Assembly (NCBI GenBank): GCA_943328975.2
Contig: CALQCC020000016.1
Location: forward strand, 1-64,000
DNA from: Bordetella parapertussis
GTDB taxonomy: Bacteria > Acidobacteriota > Terriglobia > Bryobacterales > Bryobacteraceae
Length of the DNA stretch: 64,000 nucleotides
Direction: 5' to 3'
The position numbers and the translations under genes are program-made. Shown here in pieces: positions 35,194-43,219 of this stretch (position 1 is its first letter; the number at the start of each line of letters is the position of its first letter). The notes below the pieces were generated by a model that saw only the letters and a program-made list of their open reading frames with translations, was not told the origin of the DNA and did no database searches.

Positions 35194-36462
35194 CTACAGC
35201 AATTGTGTCGCGGAATCAGTACTAAGCTTCTTCTGCACCCGCCGCAGCAAACGTTCCTCACGACGCCGCAACTCCGGCGTGTCCTCATGCTCCAACGCCG
35301 CTCGTGTCCACTCCAGCGCCCGAGCCGGATTCTTCCCCCGATGCTCCTCGTGTTTCGCGAGTTCCTCCAGCGCCTTCACGCGGTACGGACTCCTCGCCGT
35401 GGCCAACTCGGTCCACGCTGCCAACGCTCGCTCGTTAGCCCCCAACTTGCGATCCAGCGCCGCGATCTCCCACATCGTGCGGAACAGCAACTCATCCGGC
35501 AGCCCCGCGTCCACGGCGCGCGCGAACAGCGCTCGGGCTTCTGACGGATCACCGGTTTGCAGCAACCACCGTGCCATACCGACAATCTCCACTCCATGCT
35601 GCAGCACGCCGTTGTCCTTGAACGCAGGCGGCACGATGCCCGTCAAACAGGCCAGCGAAAGGATGTCGAGCGCGTTGTGCTCAAACACCGGCTGCAAGCG
35701 CCCAGCTTGGCGCGTGCGCAAATACTCAAAGTATAAATGCGGAATCAGCGAGCCCGGGACGTCGCCCTCGCGCTCATACCCGAGCACCCGCGTTTCCAGT
35801 TCCACCAACCGGCAACTCTCGAAGCGTAGCTTCCACAACCTCCGCGCGCCGTACAGTAGGTCCACGTGATGCGCCATTTTCGCGAACGGCGGACGCGTGC
35901 GGTTCAAACGATAACGTGTCTCCAGCAGGGGCTGATCGAACGTGCGCCCGTTATAAGTGATGAGCACCCGGAACGGAGCCAGATGCTCCGCCAGCGCAGC
36001 GAGCAAACTCGCCTCTTCCGCATAGTCGCGCATGAAAAATTGCCGCACGCGGAAGCCTTCCGGAGTGATGCGCCCCACTCCCACCAGGAACGCGCACGTA
36101 CCTGTTCCACCCGCCAGGCCAGTAGTTTCTGTATCGAGAAACGCCCACTCCGCCGGCGCGCTAGAGGGCGCGGCGCCCTCTGAAATTGCATCGAGCAAGT
36201 CGTGCGGCAGGTCCGCCAATGCTCCCACATCCGCGCTGCCATGGCGTCGATGGCTGGCGTAAAACGTCTCGCTTTCCCAGTGCGAGCCGTATTCGGTTTC
36301 GACTACGTGTCCGGCAAGATCAGCGGTCGCAGTGCGGGAACCCCCCTGTTCATGCGGCTCCGGAGCATCCTCAAGAGGCTCCGCGTACTTTTCCGCAAAG
36401 CGTGCGTTGACCCGCGCAACGCGCTCCCGCAATGCAGCGAGCTGTTCCTGTAAGTCGTTCAT
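35194..36462 (-). CDS. YprB-type RNase H-like exonuclease domain protein with C-terminal TPR-like helices
   Basis: 422 residues. The exonuclease-like domain (about 105-270) shows the DEDD set: FLDTETTGLAGG (Asp and Glu), TYNGRTFDQPLLETR (Asp) and HNALDILSLA (Asp). After it, about residues 280-400 are helical repeats resembling TPRs (DPSEARALFARAVDAG, LGANERALAAWTELAT, NPARALEWTRAALEHE). An N-terminal coiled segment (LAALRERVARVNARFAEKY) opens the protein. YprB is a poorly characterised family; a DNA or RNA 3'-exonuclease role is inferred from the fold. Confidence 0.85.
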   Translation of the reverse strand: MNDLQEQLAALRERVARVNARFAEKYAEPLEDAPEPHEQGGSRTATADLAGHVVETEYGSHWESETFYASHRRHGSADVGALADLPHDLLDAISEGAAPSSAPAEWAFLDTETTGLAGGTGTCAFLVGVGRITPEGFRVRQFFMRDYAEEASLLAALAEHLAPFRVLITYNGRTFDQPLLETRYRLNRTRPPFAKMAHHVDLLYGARRLWKLRFESCRLVELETRVLGYEREGDVPGSLIPHLYFEYLRTRQAGRLQPVFEHNALDILSLACLTGIVPPAFKDNGVLQHGVEIVGMARWLLQTGDPSEARALFARAVDAGLPDELLFRTMWEIAALDRKLGANERALAAWTELATARSPYRVKALEELAKHEEHRGKNPARALEWTRAALEHEDTPELRRREERLLRRVQKKLSTDSATQLL

Positions 36463-36585
36463 TCGCTACTCATTGCCGCTAGGAGGTAGATTAACACGCG
36501 AAGCGTAAAACAGCGCCCTGTCTAGCCTTCCCGCGTGTCGCATGTGGAAATTGTGCGAAACCTTGAGGTTTTTTGTAGTTTTCTC

Positions 36586-36614
36586 TTTACACGCGTTGCG
36601 CGATCCCTTATGAT
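36586..36614 (+). promoter_or_regulatory. Strong sigma70-like promoter of the HU gene
   Basis: TTTACA at 36586-36591 and TATGAT at 36609-36614 are separated by exactly 17 bases. Transcription would start near 36621, giving a leader of about 60 bases before the ATG at 36683, which is preceded by an AAAGGAG ribosome-binding site. The best promoter match I found in the window, which fits an abundant nucleoid protein. Confidence 0.75.
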
Positions 36615-36682
36615 GCGAATGTACGTGAACGCACCTGCGCACGTTGTACAAGGGAAAATCAGAGATTTCGTAAAGGAGAAAC

Positions 36683-36988
36683 ATGGCAGCAGCAAAGATG
36701 ACTCAATCGCAATTCATCAAGGAACTGGCAACGTCCTGCGACGTTCCCACCAAGACCGCCAAGGCATTGGTCACCGCTTACGGTGATTTGGCCGTGAAGG
36801 AAACCAAGAAGAACGGCATGTGCGTTCTTCCTGGCGTCGGCCGTTTGGTCCGCGTCGATCGCAAGGCGCGTATGGGCCGTAACCCGGCCACCGGCGAAGC
36901 GATCAAGATCGCGGCCAAGAAGGTCGTAAAGTTCCGCGTGGCGAAGGCAGTGAAAGACGCCATCGTTCCGCCCAAAGTAAAGAAGTAA
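36683..36988 (+). CDS. HU-family DNA-binding protein
   Basis: 101 residues, a full HU/IHF fold: N-terminal helices (MTQSQFIKELATSCDVPTKT), the beta-saddle start GMCVLPGVGRLVRVDRKARM, the DNA-intercalating arm RNPATGEAIKIAAKKVVKF with the conserved Arg-Asn-Pro, and a Lys-rich tail (VPPKVKK). The N-terminus is a few residues longer than E. coli HU. It is a single-gene unit with its own promoter and terminator. IHF is less likely because only one subunit gene is here. Confidence 0.95.
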   Translation: MAAAKMTQSQFIKELATSCDVPTKTAKALVTAYGDLAVKETKKNGMCVLPGVGRLVRVDRKARMGRNPATGEAIKIAAKKVVKFRVAKAVKDAIVPPKVKK

Positions 36989-37005
36989 GCTCGATCGCAA
37001 ATGAT

Positions 37006-37060
37006 AAACCCCGCACCGTCGCCATCCTAAAAGGGTGACGGTTGCGGGGTTTGTTTTTTT
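37006..37060 (+). terminator. Rho-independent terminator of the HU gene
   Basis: AAACCCCGCACCGTC (37006-37020) pairs with GACGGTTGCGGGGTTT (37037-37052) with one mismatch or bulge, around a short loop, followed by a T-run at 37054-37060. It lies 18 bases after the HU stop. On the other strand it could also stop tatA read-through from the right. Confidence 0.88.
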
Positions 37061-37106
37061 CTATTCCGATTCAGGCGCCGCTCACACTTCTGGCGCGCCG
37101 AAAGCC

Positions 37107-37277
37107 TTACGCCGGCTTCTTGTCGTCGGGGGTGTCGTCGCCCTTCAAAGAGTTCTTGAAGTTGCGGATGCCTTCGCCCAAGCCCTTGGCCACTTCTGGG
37201 ATCTTCTTGCCGCCAAATAGCAGCACCGCGACCACCAGGATGATCAGTAACTCTGGCAAGCCGATTGATTTCAACAT
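37107..37277 (-). CDS. tatA: Twin-arginine translocase subunit TatA/TatE, 56 aa
   Basis: 56 codons. It begins [20 protein letters not shown], a short membrane helix, followed by [20 protein letters not shown], the TatA amphipathic helix with the FGxxKxPxxAxGLG signature, and an acidic-basic tail. AAGGAGG lies seven bases before the ATG. TatA proteins form the pore of the Sec-independent export system for folded proteins, such as the DUF1552 protein in this window. tatC is not here. TatB is excluded because the Glu after the membrane helix and the length fit TatA. Confidence 0.93.
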   Translation of the reverse strand: MLKSIGLPELLIILVVAVLLFGGKKIPEVAKGLGEGIRNFKNSLKGDDTPDDKKPA

Positions 37278-37307
37278 AAACGGCCTCCTTACTTATTCGA
37301 GTCTAAC

Positions 37308-37457
37308 ATGAAACCGAAAAAACCCGTTTTCGACCAGGAAAAAGAAGTTCGTGCAATCGCCCGCGAGCGCGTCGGACCCGTAAAGGCCTCCCGCGCCATC
37401 GTCCCTAAGCTGGACCGCAAGAAGCCCAAACACAAGAAGCCGCCCGAAGAGGAATAA
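37308..37457 (+). CDS. Small basic protein, 49 aa, of unknown function
   Basis: An ATG at 37308 opens 49 codons: MKPKKPVFDQEKEVRAIARE, then a Lys/Arg-rich stretch (RKKPKHKK) and an acidic end (PPEEE). The sequence has coding-like composition and ends cleanly before the FMN reductase start 38 bases later, on the same strand. I recognise no family. It might be a small nucleic-acid-binding protein because of its charge. It diverges from tatA, only 30 bases separating the two starts. Confidence 0.6.
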   Translation: MKPKKPVFDQEKEVRAIARERVGPVKASRAIVPKLDRKKPKHKKPPEEE

Positions 37458-37495
37458 GTTCGCAACGCCGCTTGGGGTCACAGCATCCGATCTTT

Positions 37496-38053
37496 ATGAC
37501 CCAACCTCTCAAGATCCTCGGGATCCCCGGCAGCCTGCGCAAACAAAGCTACAACCACGGAGCCCTGCGCGCCGCCCAACAACTGACGCCCGAAGGAGTC
37601 ACGTTCGACATCTTCGACCTCAACGGAATCCCCGTCTACAATCAGGACCTTGACGGCACTCCGCCGGCGCGCGTCACCGAGTTCAAGGCCGCCATCCGAG
37701 CCGCCGACGCGATCCTTTTCGCAACCCCCGAATATAACTTCTCCATCCCCGGCGTTTTGAAGAACGCCATCGACTGGGCCTCGCGCCCGTATGGCGATAG
37801 TGCATGGTCCGGCAAGCCAGTCGCTGTTATGGGGGCTTCTGTCGGCGCGCTGGGCACGTCGCGCGCTCAGTATCACTTGCGCCAGACCTTCGTGTTCCTC
37901 AACATGCCGGTGCTACAGCAGCCCGAGGTCATGATCGGCAACGCGGGGGAACGCTTCGATAAAGACGGCAACCTCACCGACGACAAAACCAGGGAGTTCA
38001 TCGGCAAACAAGTCGCAGCACTAGTGGAATGGACCCGGCGGTTATCGCGCTGA
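37496..38053 (+). CDS. NADPH-dependent FMN reductase
   Basis: 185 residues, flavodoxin-like. ILGIPGSLRKQSYN binds the FMN phosphate, and PEYNFSIPGVLKNAIDWASR is the family signature of chromate/azo/quinone reductases such as ChrR or YieF. GASVGALGTSRAQYHLRQTF follows. ATG 37496 is used rather than an upstream in-frame codon because the first beta strand starts four residues later. Cytoplasmic two-electron reductase protecting against quinones or metals; the exact substrate is unknown. It converges on the sulfur operon with a two-base gap. Confidence 0.92.
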   Translation: MTQPLKILGIPGSLRKQSYNHGALRAAQQLTPEGVTFDIFDLNGIPVYNQDLDGTPPARVTEFKAAIRAADAILFATPEYNFSIPGVLKNAIDWASRPYGDSAWSGKPVAVMGASVGALGTSRAQYHLRQTFVFLNMPVLQQPEVMIGNAGERFDKDGNLTDDKTREFIGKQVAALVEWTRRLSR

Positions 38054-38055
38054 CC

Positions 38056-38793
38056 TTACCAGCCCATGGCGGTGGACAGGCCTTTCCAGGCCAGGTTGCC
38101 GCCCAGGCCGACCAGAGCCAGGCAGAGGATAAACTTCAGCTTTTGGGAAGGGAGCTTGTTGGCCAGAAGGGAGCCGACGATGGCACCGATGGAGCCACCG
38201 ATCAGTAGCTTGACCAGCACCGGCCAGTCGAGGTCGCCTGCTGCGGCCCGGATGCCGCCGCCTACAAGTGATAGAACGAGTCCGAAGCTCAGGTCCGTGC
38301 CGACCACGGCAGCGGGTGAGAGCACGGTCATGTTCATCAGGCACAGCGCACCCAGCGCTCCTGCGCCCGCGGAAGAGAATCCGACTTCCAGGCCGATGGG
38401 CAAGCCGACCATCGCTAACCACGGTCGGCGGTCATGACGCGTCACCGCACTGAAGCGGAATAGATTGAGCAGCGAGATGCTGACGATGGTGAAGCCGACG
38501 AACGCCGTGACCCAGTCGCTCTTGATCCCGCCCAGCAACAGCGAGCCGATCAAGACGCCGGGGAGTCCGGTCGCCAGCAGGAATCCCAGTGCTTTCCAGT
38601 CGACTTGCCGGCGCGCTACGTAAAACGGGGTGGTGATAATCTTGACTGCCGCGCCGAAGATCAGCGCCGTGCCAACGGCCTGCGAGGTAGGCATGCCGAG
38701 CAACAGAATCAACAGAGGCGTGGTCATAGAACCCGCACCGACCCCTGTCAGTCCGATGAAGACTGAGATGACGAACCCGAGCGCGTATTCCAT
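38056..38793 (-). CDS. TSUP/TauE-SafE family anion transporter
   Basis: 245 residues with about eight hydrophobic segments in two halves, each starting with a GLTGVGAGSMTTPLL- or GLEVGFSSAGAGALGAL-type motif, as expected for the TSUP family. Last gene of cysN-cysH-TSUP; its ATG follows the cysH stop without gap, so it probably moves sulfate, sulfite or another sulfur anion across the inner membrane (inference from context). Confidence 0.9.
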   Translation of the reverse strand: MEYALGFVISVFIGLTGVGAGSMTTPLLILLLGMPTSQAVGTALIFGAAVKIITTPFYVARRQVDWKALGFLLATGLPGVLIGSLLLGGIKSDWVTAFVGFTIVSISLLNLFRFSAVTRHDRRPWLAMVGLPIGLEVGFSSAGAGALGALCLMNMTVLSPAAVVGTDLSFGLVLSLVGGGIRAAAGDLDWPVLVKLLIGGSIGAIVGSLLANKLPSQKLKFILCLALVGLGGNLAWKGLSTAMGW

Positions 38794-39483
38794 TTAGTGT
38801 TCTTTAACGCCGGAGCCGTCGGCTCCAATGTGGATGCCGCATTCGATTTTGCCTTGTCCCTGCCAGCGGCCCGAGCGCGGATCGTTGGGGTCGAGCGGCT
38901 TCACGGTGCAAGGGGCGCAGCCGATGCTGGTGTAGCCTTGGTCGTACAAGGAAAGCTCCGGGATGCCGAACTTCTGCATGTATTGGTAGATGTCGCGCGT
39001 GGTCCAGTCGGCCAGCGGAGCAACCTTCTGCAGCGCTTTGCCGGTGGGCAGTTTGAAGTCTTCCACGAACTGCAAGTTGGCGCGCGTGGGGGATTGATCG
39101 CGGCGCAGGGCCGTGAACCAAGTGTCGAAGTTTTCGAGACCACCGAACAGCGGCTCGACCTTACGCATGCGGCAGCACTCTTTGGGGTTGGTCTGGTTAA
39201 GGATGCCGAACTGCGCTTCCTGATCGGCGACGCTTTGCTTCGATTCCAGGTTGATCAGGTTCAGCTTCCAGTCAGATGTCAGTTGGTCGCGATACGCCAG
39301 CGTTTCCGGGAAGTGGTAGCCAGTCTCGAGGAACAGCACCGGCATGTTTGGACGCTGGCGGCGGATCATGTCGACCAGCACCACGCACTCGGATTGAAAG
39401 CTCGAGGTGACGCAGGGGATGCCCGCGTTGTTCAGTTGCTCTTTGATAAGGGCTTCGGCGACTGCAATCTTTTCTTCGATCAT
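38794..39483 (-). CDS. cysH: Assimilatory adenylyl-sulfate (APS) reductase
   Basis: 229 residues of the PAPS/APS reductase family (SFQSECVVLVDMIRR; FLETGYHFPETLAYRD, the PP-loop region). The Cys-Cys pair in ECCRMRKVEPL and the CxxC in GCAPCTVKPL are ligands of the [4Fe-4S] cluster that marks APS reductases rather than PAPS reductases. ECGIH near the C-terminus holds the catalytic Cys. So sulfate is probably reduced at the APS level, without CysC. The ATG overlaps the cysN stop by four bases. Confidence 0.94.
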   Translation of the reverse strand: MIEEKIAVAEALIKEQLNNAGIPCVTSSFQSECVVLVDMIRRQRPNMPVLFLETGYHFPETLAYRDQLTSDWKLNLINLESKQSVADQEAQFGILNQTNPKECCRMRKVEPLFGGLENFDTWFTALRRDQSPTRANLQFVEDFKLPTGKALQKVAPLADWTTRDIYQYMQKFGIPELSLYDQGYTSIGCAPCTVKPLDPNDPRSGRWQGQGKIECGIHIGADGSGVKEH

Positions 39484-40886
39484 TTGAGAATTCCCTTCAG
39501 CAAGGTGCGCAGGACTTCGACCGCCTGCGTGTCGTCAGCCGGCAGGCTCAAGTGCGCGTCGTCGGAGACGGCGTGGCGGATGAGGCGGATCAAACGATCC
39601 TGACCGGTTTCGACGGAGCCTTCCGCGGCTCCCAGAATCATGCCGGCACCTGCGGTGGCGTTGGTTTTGCGGTCGATCAGAATGAAGCTGCCCGACGAAC
39701 GGTTTTGTTTGTACGGGTCGAAGAACAACGGCTTCGATGTCGCGATGCGGACCACGCCGATTTCGTTCATCGCCAGGCTGGAGGCCGGTTCGGTATCGAG
39801 CTTCGATACGTTCACCAAGTGCTTCACCTTCTCGATGCGGGCGGGGACTACGTGCGAGGTGTGCTTCACCAAGTAGTCGTGAGTGGTGTCGAGCGGATGC
39901 GCGTCGAACCACACGATGGTGGCGTCAAACGCGCGGGCGACTTGCGGTTCGTCACCGGAGGCGATCATGTCGCCGCGGCTGATGTCGATTTCGTCTGCGA
40001 GAGTGAGGGTTACAGATTGGGGCGCGTGGGCCTCCTGGAGGTCGCCATCGAAGGTCACGATGCGAGTGACCTTGGTCCAGCGACCGGAGGGCAGGGCACG
40101 CACGCGGTCGCCCGGTTTCACTCGTCCGGAACCGATCTGGCCAGCGAAGCCGCGGAAGGTTTGGTCGGGTCGCGAGACGCGCTGCACGGCCATCCGGAAC
40201 GGCGCGTGAACACTGCGATTCGCGGTGTCGACCGATTCCATGTGCTCCAATAAGCACGGTCCGTTGAACCAGGGCATGTGCGTGCCGGGCTCCACCACGT
40301 TGTCGCCTTTGAGCGCGCTCATCGGGATGAAGTAGGCGTCGTTCACGCCCAGGCTTTCCAGATACGCCTTGTACTCCGTGTGGATGCGGCGGAACGTTTC
40401 CTGATCGTAGCCGACCAGATCCATTTTATTGACGGCGACAACGAAGTGCGGAATGCCGAGCAGCGCGGAGATGTAGCCGTGGCGGCGCGACTGCACCGTC
40501 ATGCCGCGATGGGCGTCGAGGAGAATGATGACCAGGTCCGCCGTCGATGCGCCGGTCGCCATGTTGCGCGTGTACTGCTCGTGGCCGGGCGTGTCGGCGA
40601 GGATGAACTTGCGTTTCGGCGTGGCGAAGTAGCGGTAGGCGACGTCGATGGTGATGCCTTGCTCGCGTTCGGCGCGCAGTCCGTCGGTGAGCAGCGCGAA
40701 GTCGATTTCGCCGCCACGGATGGCGCTTTTCAGTTGGTCTTCGTAGGCTCCCTTGGCGTCATGCAGAAGGCGGCCGATTAGGGTACTTTTGCCGTCATCG
40801 ACGCTGCCGGCGGTGGTGAGGCGGAGGAGGTCTTTGGACTCTTCCTGGGCCAAGAATGCTTCGATATCGAACGCTAAAGTGCTCAT
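39480..40886 (-). CDS. cysN: Sulfate adenylyltransferase subunit 1 (GTPase)
   Basis: 468 residues, EF-Tu-like GTPase that drives ATP sulfurylase. G1 is GSVDDGKST, G3 DTPGHEQYT, G4 NKMD; the switch region is REQGITIDVAYRYF. Domains 2 and 3 follow (about 230-430). No APS-kinase domain is fused to its C-terminus, in keeping with the APS-type CysH next to it. The catalytic subunit CysD normally precedes cysN; here a promoter-like gap and then an unrelated gene on the same strand lie upstream. Confidence 0.95.
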   Translation of the reverse strand: MSTLAFDIEAFLAQEESKDLLRLTTAGSVDDGKSTLIGRLLHDAKGAYEDQLKSAIRGGEIDFALLTDGLRAEREQGITIDVAYRYFATPKRKFILADTPGHEQYTRNMATGASTADLVIILLDAHRGMTVQSRRHGYISALLGIPHFVVAVNKMDLVGYDQETFRRIHTEYKAYLESLGVNDAYFIPMSALKGDNVVEPGTHMPWFNGPCLLEHMESVDTANRSVHAPFRMAVQRVSRPDQTFRGFAGQIGSGRVKPGDRVRALPSGRWTKVTRIVTFDGDLQEAHAPQSVTLTLADEIDISRGDMIASGDEPQVARAFDATIVWFDAHPLDTTHDYLVKHTSHVVPARIEKVKHLVNVSKLDTEPASSLAMNEIGVVRIATSKPLFFDPYKQNRSSGSFILIDRKTNATAGAGMILGAAEGSVETGQDRLIRLIRHAVSDDAHLSLPADDTQAVEVLRTLLKGILK

Positions 40887-40904
40887 TGTCTGAGGTCTAA
40901 GTTT

Positions 40905-40933
40905 AGCCTAGCATTGAATGTCCCTATTGTCCA
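40905..40933 (-). promoter_or_regulatory. Likely promoter of the cysN-cysH-TSUP operon
   Basis: Read on the minus strand, TGGACA (40928-40933) and TAGGCT (40905-40910) are 17 bases apart, with the cysN ATG 19 bases beyond the -10. The -35 matches the consensus well, the -10 moderately. This supports cysN being the first gene of the operon. Confidence 0.45.
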
Positions 40934-41040
40934 TCGGGATTGAGGGGCGTGGCCGGAGGCCAGAAGTAACTCACAAGGGGATTATAGGGGTGTGCCGAGC
41001 GGCGGGCGGGTTGGGTCGAGGCGGGATGTGATTGAATCGG

Positions 41041-41086
41041 CCGCGGATAAACGGGATCCGATTTTAGGATCTCCGTCTATCCGCGG
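41041..41086. repeat. Long imperfect inverted repeat downstream of the PQQ enzyme gene
   Basis: CCGCGGATAAACGGGATCC (41041-41059) pairs with GGATCTCCGTCTATCCGCGG (41067-41086) with three interruptions, leaving a loop of about seven bases. It starts ten bases after the stop codon of the PQQ gene on the minus strand, so it would fold in that mRNA. No T-run follows, so it may protect the 3' end rather than terminate. Confidence 0.55.
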
Positions 41087-41095
41087 GCCAAGCGA

Positions 41096-42973
41096 TTATT
41101 GCTTGTCGTTGCCGTGCAGTGCTTCCGGCGGAGGGGGCGGAGGCGCGGGGGCAGCCTTGGGGGCTCCCTTACCCTTGCCAGCCGGAGCCGGAGGAGGCGT
41201 CGGCATGGTCGCCGTGCCGCCGACCTTCATGGCCAAGAACTGCGTGCCGGTGGCGAAGCCGACGTACTGCGTGCCGTCGACCGTGTAGGTGATCGGGGGA
41301 GCAGGACCGCCTAGGTTGAAGGGCAGGGCGAGGAGTTCTTCGCCGGTGTCCGCCTTATAGGCGTAGAGCGAATTGCCCGCGACCTGGAATACCAGGTTGC
41401 TGGCCGTGGTCAGCGTGCCGCCGCCGGTGGCGCCACCGCGTCCGGTCTTCACCCACTTGATGGTGTTCGTCTTAGGATCGCGTGCCTGCAGGCCACCGCG
41501 GCCCACATTGTCAGGTCCCCAGACGGGCTGCGGGGTCTGCTTGTCCTGGCCAGCGCGGCCCAATCCATGCGCGCCGCCGCCGGCCTTCGGATCGGGTTCT
41601 TTGGCGGCGGTGAAGTTGTAGCTGCCAGCGCTATAGGGCAGGTAGACCAGCCCCGCGTTCGGGTTGTAGGACATCGGAGCCCAGTTATGTGCGCCGCCGC
41701 CTCCGGGGTAGATCACGACCGTGTTTTCCTGATTGTAGTAGGCAGCCGGATTGATGATTGGGTGGCCGTTATTCTTCTTATCGAAGCCGGTCACCCAGTT
41801 CACCGGGACGAAGGGCTCGGCTGAAATGAACTGGCCGTTGGTGCGGTCCAGGATGTAGAACACGCCGCTCTTGGGAGCCTGCATGATGACCTTGCGCGTC
41901 TTGCCTTCGATCGGGATGTCGGCCATGATGAAGCCGCCCACCGAATCGAGGTCCCAGGCGTCGTTGGGGACGGTCTGGTAAAACCACTTCAGTTTGCCGT
42001 TGCTGGCGTCGACGGCCACGATGGAGGCGGTATAGAGGTTGGTGTATTTGCCCCAATCCTTTTTCTCGGTGCCGCGCAGTTCCAACGGCCAGGGCTCGGC
42101 GTTCCCGGTGCCCGCGATGACCAGGTTTGTGTCCGGGTCGTAGACGAGGCCGTCCCATACCGGACCGCCACCGCCGTACTTGGACCAGTCGCCGGTCCAG
42201 GTCTTGGCCGCGTCCGCCTGGGCCTTGTCTTCAAAGGGCTTGCCGGGGGCGGGCGGAACGGTGTGGAACTTCCAGGCGAGCGCGCCGTCCTTGAGGTTGT
42301 AGGCCGCGAAGAAGCCGCGAATGAAGTACTCGCCGCCCGCGACTCCGATCACTACCTTGTCGCCCGCGATGCGCGGGGCGATGGTCAACGAGTAGTACTG
42401 ATTGATGTCGGCGACCTTGCTCTGCCACAACTCCTTGCCAGTGATGGCGTCGAGCGCGATCAGGCGGGCGTCGTTGGCGGCCAGGATGATCTTGCCGTCA
42501 GAGATCGCGAGGCCGCGGTTGTGCGTGCCGCAGCACATATGGCTGGCCGTGATGGGATCGGTCTTGGCATCGTACACCCACTTCTGTTGGCCGGTGCGCG
42601 CGTCGATGGCAAACACGATGCTATTGTCCATGGCCTGGTAAATCGTGTTGTTCCACATCAGCGGCGTGGCTTCGGTGCCTCCGCGGCCACCGGGGAGGGT
42701 GAGCGGTGCCGACCAGCCCAGGCCCAACTTGCCGACGTTCGATGCATCGATCTGCTTCAGTTGGCTGTAGCGCTGTTCGGTTTGGCTGAGGCCGTAGGTG
42801 AGCCAGGTGCCGGGGATGGCGTCTTTGGCGGTGCCGGCGGTGGCGAGAACTTTAGCGTCCACCTTGGTGTCCGCCGCGCGCGGCTGCTGGGCGAAGATCG
42901 TCGAGATGAGAGTGAACGTGGTGATGGCGGCAGTCGCGAGCAGGGCCGTCTTCTTGATGTTGAGCGTGGTCAC
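41096..42973 (-). CDS. PQQ-dependent dehydrogenase (methanol/alcohol dehydrogenase-like propeller)
   Basis: 625 residues from GTG 42973. GAGAGG lies nine bases before this GTG; the ATG at 42991 would place that sequence inside the coding region. Signal peptide to about residue 28. The beta-propeller shows tryptophan-docking motifs (DARTGQQKWVYD, DAITGKELWQS, DASNGKLKWFYQ) and the adjacent-cysteine motif CCGTHNRG of quinoprotein alcohol dehydrogenases. VNWVTGFDKKNNGHP follows. No haem domain is present. The Pro/Ala-rich tail (PPPPPPEALHG) is unusual. Periplasmic oxidation of an alcohol or sugar; substrate unknown. Confidence 0.9.
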   Translation of the reverse strand: MTTLNIKKTALLATAAITTFTLISTIFAQQPRAADTKVDAKVLATAGTAKDAIPGTWLTYGLSQTEQRYSQLKQIDASNVGKLGLGWSAPLTLPGGRGGTEATPLMWNNTIYQAMDNSIVFAIDARTGQQKWVYDAKTDPITASHMCCGTHNRGLAISDGKIILAANDARLIALDAITGKELWQSKVADINQYYSLTIAPRIAGDKVVIGVAGGEYFIRGFFAAYNLKDGALAWKFHTVPPAPGKPFEDKAQADAAKTWTGDWSKYGGGGPVWDGLVYDPDTNLVIAGTGNAEPWPLELRGTEKKDWGKYTNLYTASIVAVDASNGKLKWFYQTVPNDAWDLDSVGGFIMADIPIEGKTRKVIMQAPKSGVFYILDRTNGQFISAEPFVPVNWVTGFDKKNNGHPIINPAAYYNQENTVVIYPGGGGAHNWAPMSYNPNAGLVYLPYSAGSYNFTAAKEPDPKAGGGAHGLGRAGQDKQTPQPVWGPDNVGRGGLQARDPKTNTIKWVKTGRGGATGGGTLTTASNLVFQVAGNSLYAYKADTGEELLALPFNLGGPAPPITYTVDGTQYVGFATGTQFLAMKVGGTATMPTPPPAPAGKGKGAPKAAPAPPPPPPEALHGNDKQ

Positions 42974-43122
42974 GATGTAATTCCTCTCCATGCAGTATGA
43001 CGGATTTTGAGTGGCCGAGGAACGGGGAGAAAATGGGTTCGTTTTCGGACGCGGAACCACCTGGATCTTGTTTGGGGTGGGCGCGTGACTGGGCGGGGAT
43101 GCTGCTTACCGTCTCAAAACAG

Positions 43123-43151
43123 TCGACAGGCGATCGGAGAACGCTTATCCT
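43123..43151 (+). promoter_or_regulatory. Likely promoter of the AHSA1 gene
   Basis: TCGACA (43123-43128) and TATCCT (43146-43151) are 17 bases apart and lie about 70 bases before the ATG at 43220. Each hexamer differs from the consensus at one or two positions. No competing promoter was seen in this divergent gap. Confidence 0.45.
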
Positions 43152-43219
43152 TTGGGAGCACCGTCGGCTAGAGACGTTTTGGGAATCCACGAAGGCAACA
43201 CCAACCAAGGGAAAGAAAA

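Noticed and set aside
8459-40931. The 12-base string TGTCCCTATTGT occurs at 8459-8470 and 40920-40931, upstream of two minus-strand genes.
   Set aside because: Only two copies; in one it overlaps the ribosome-binding region and in the other the promoter spacer, so a shared function is unsupported.
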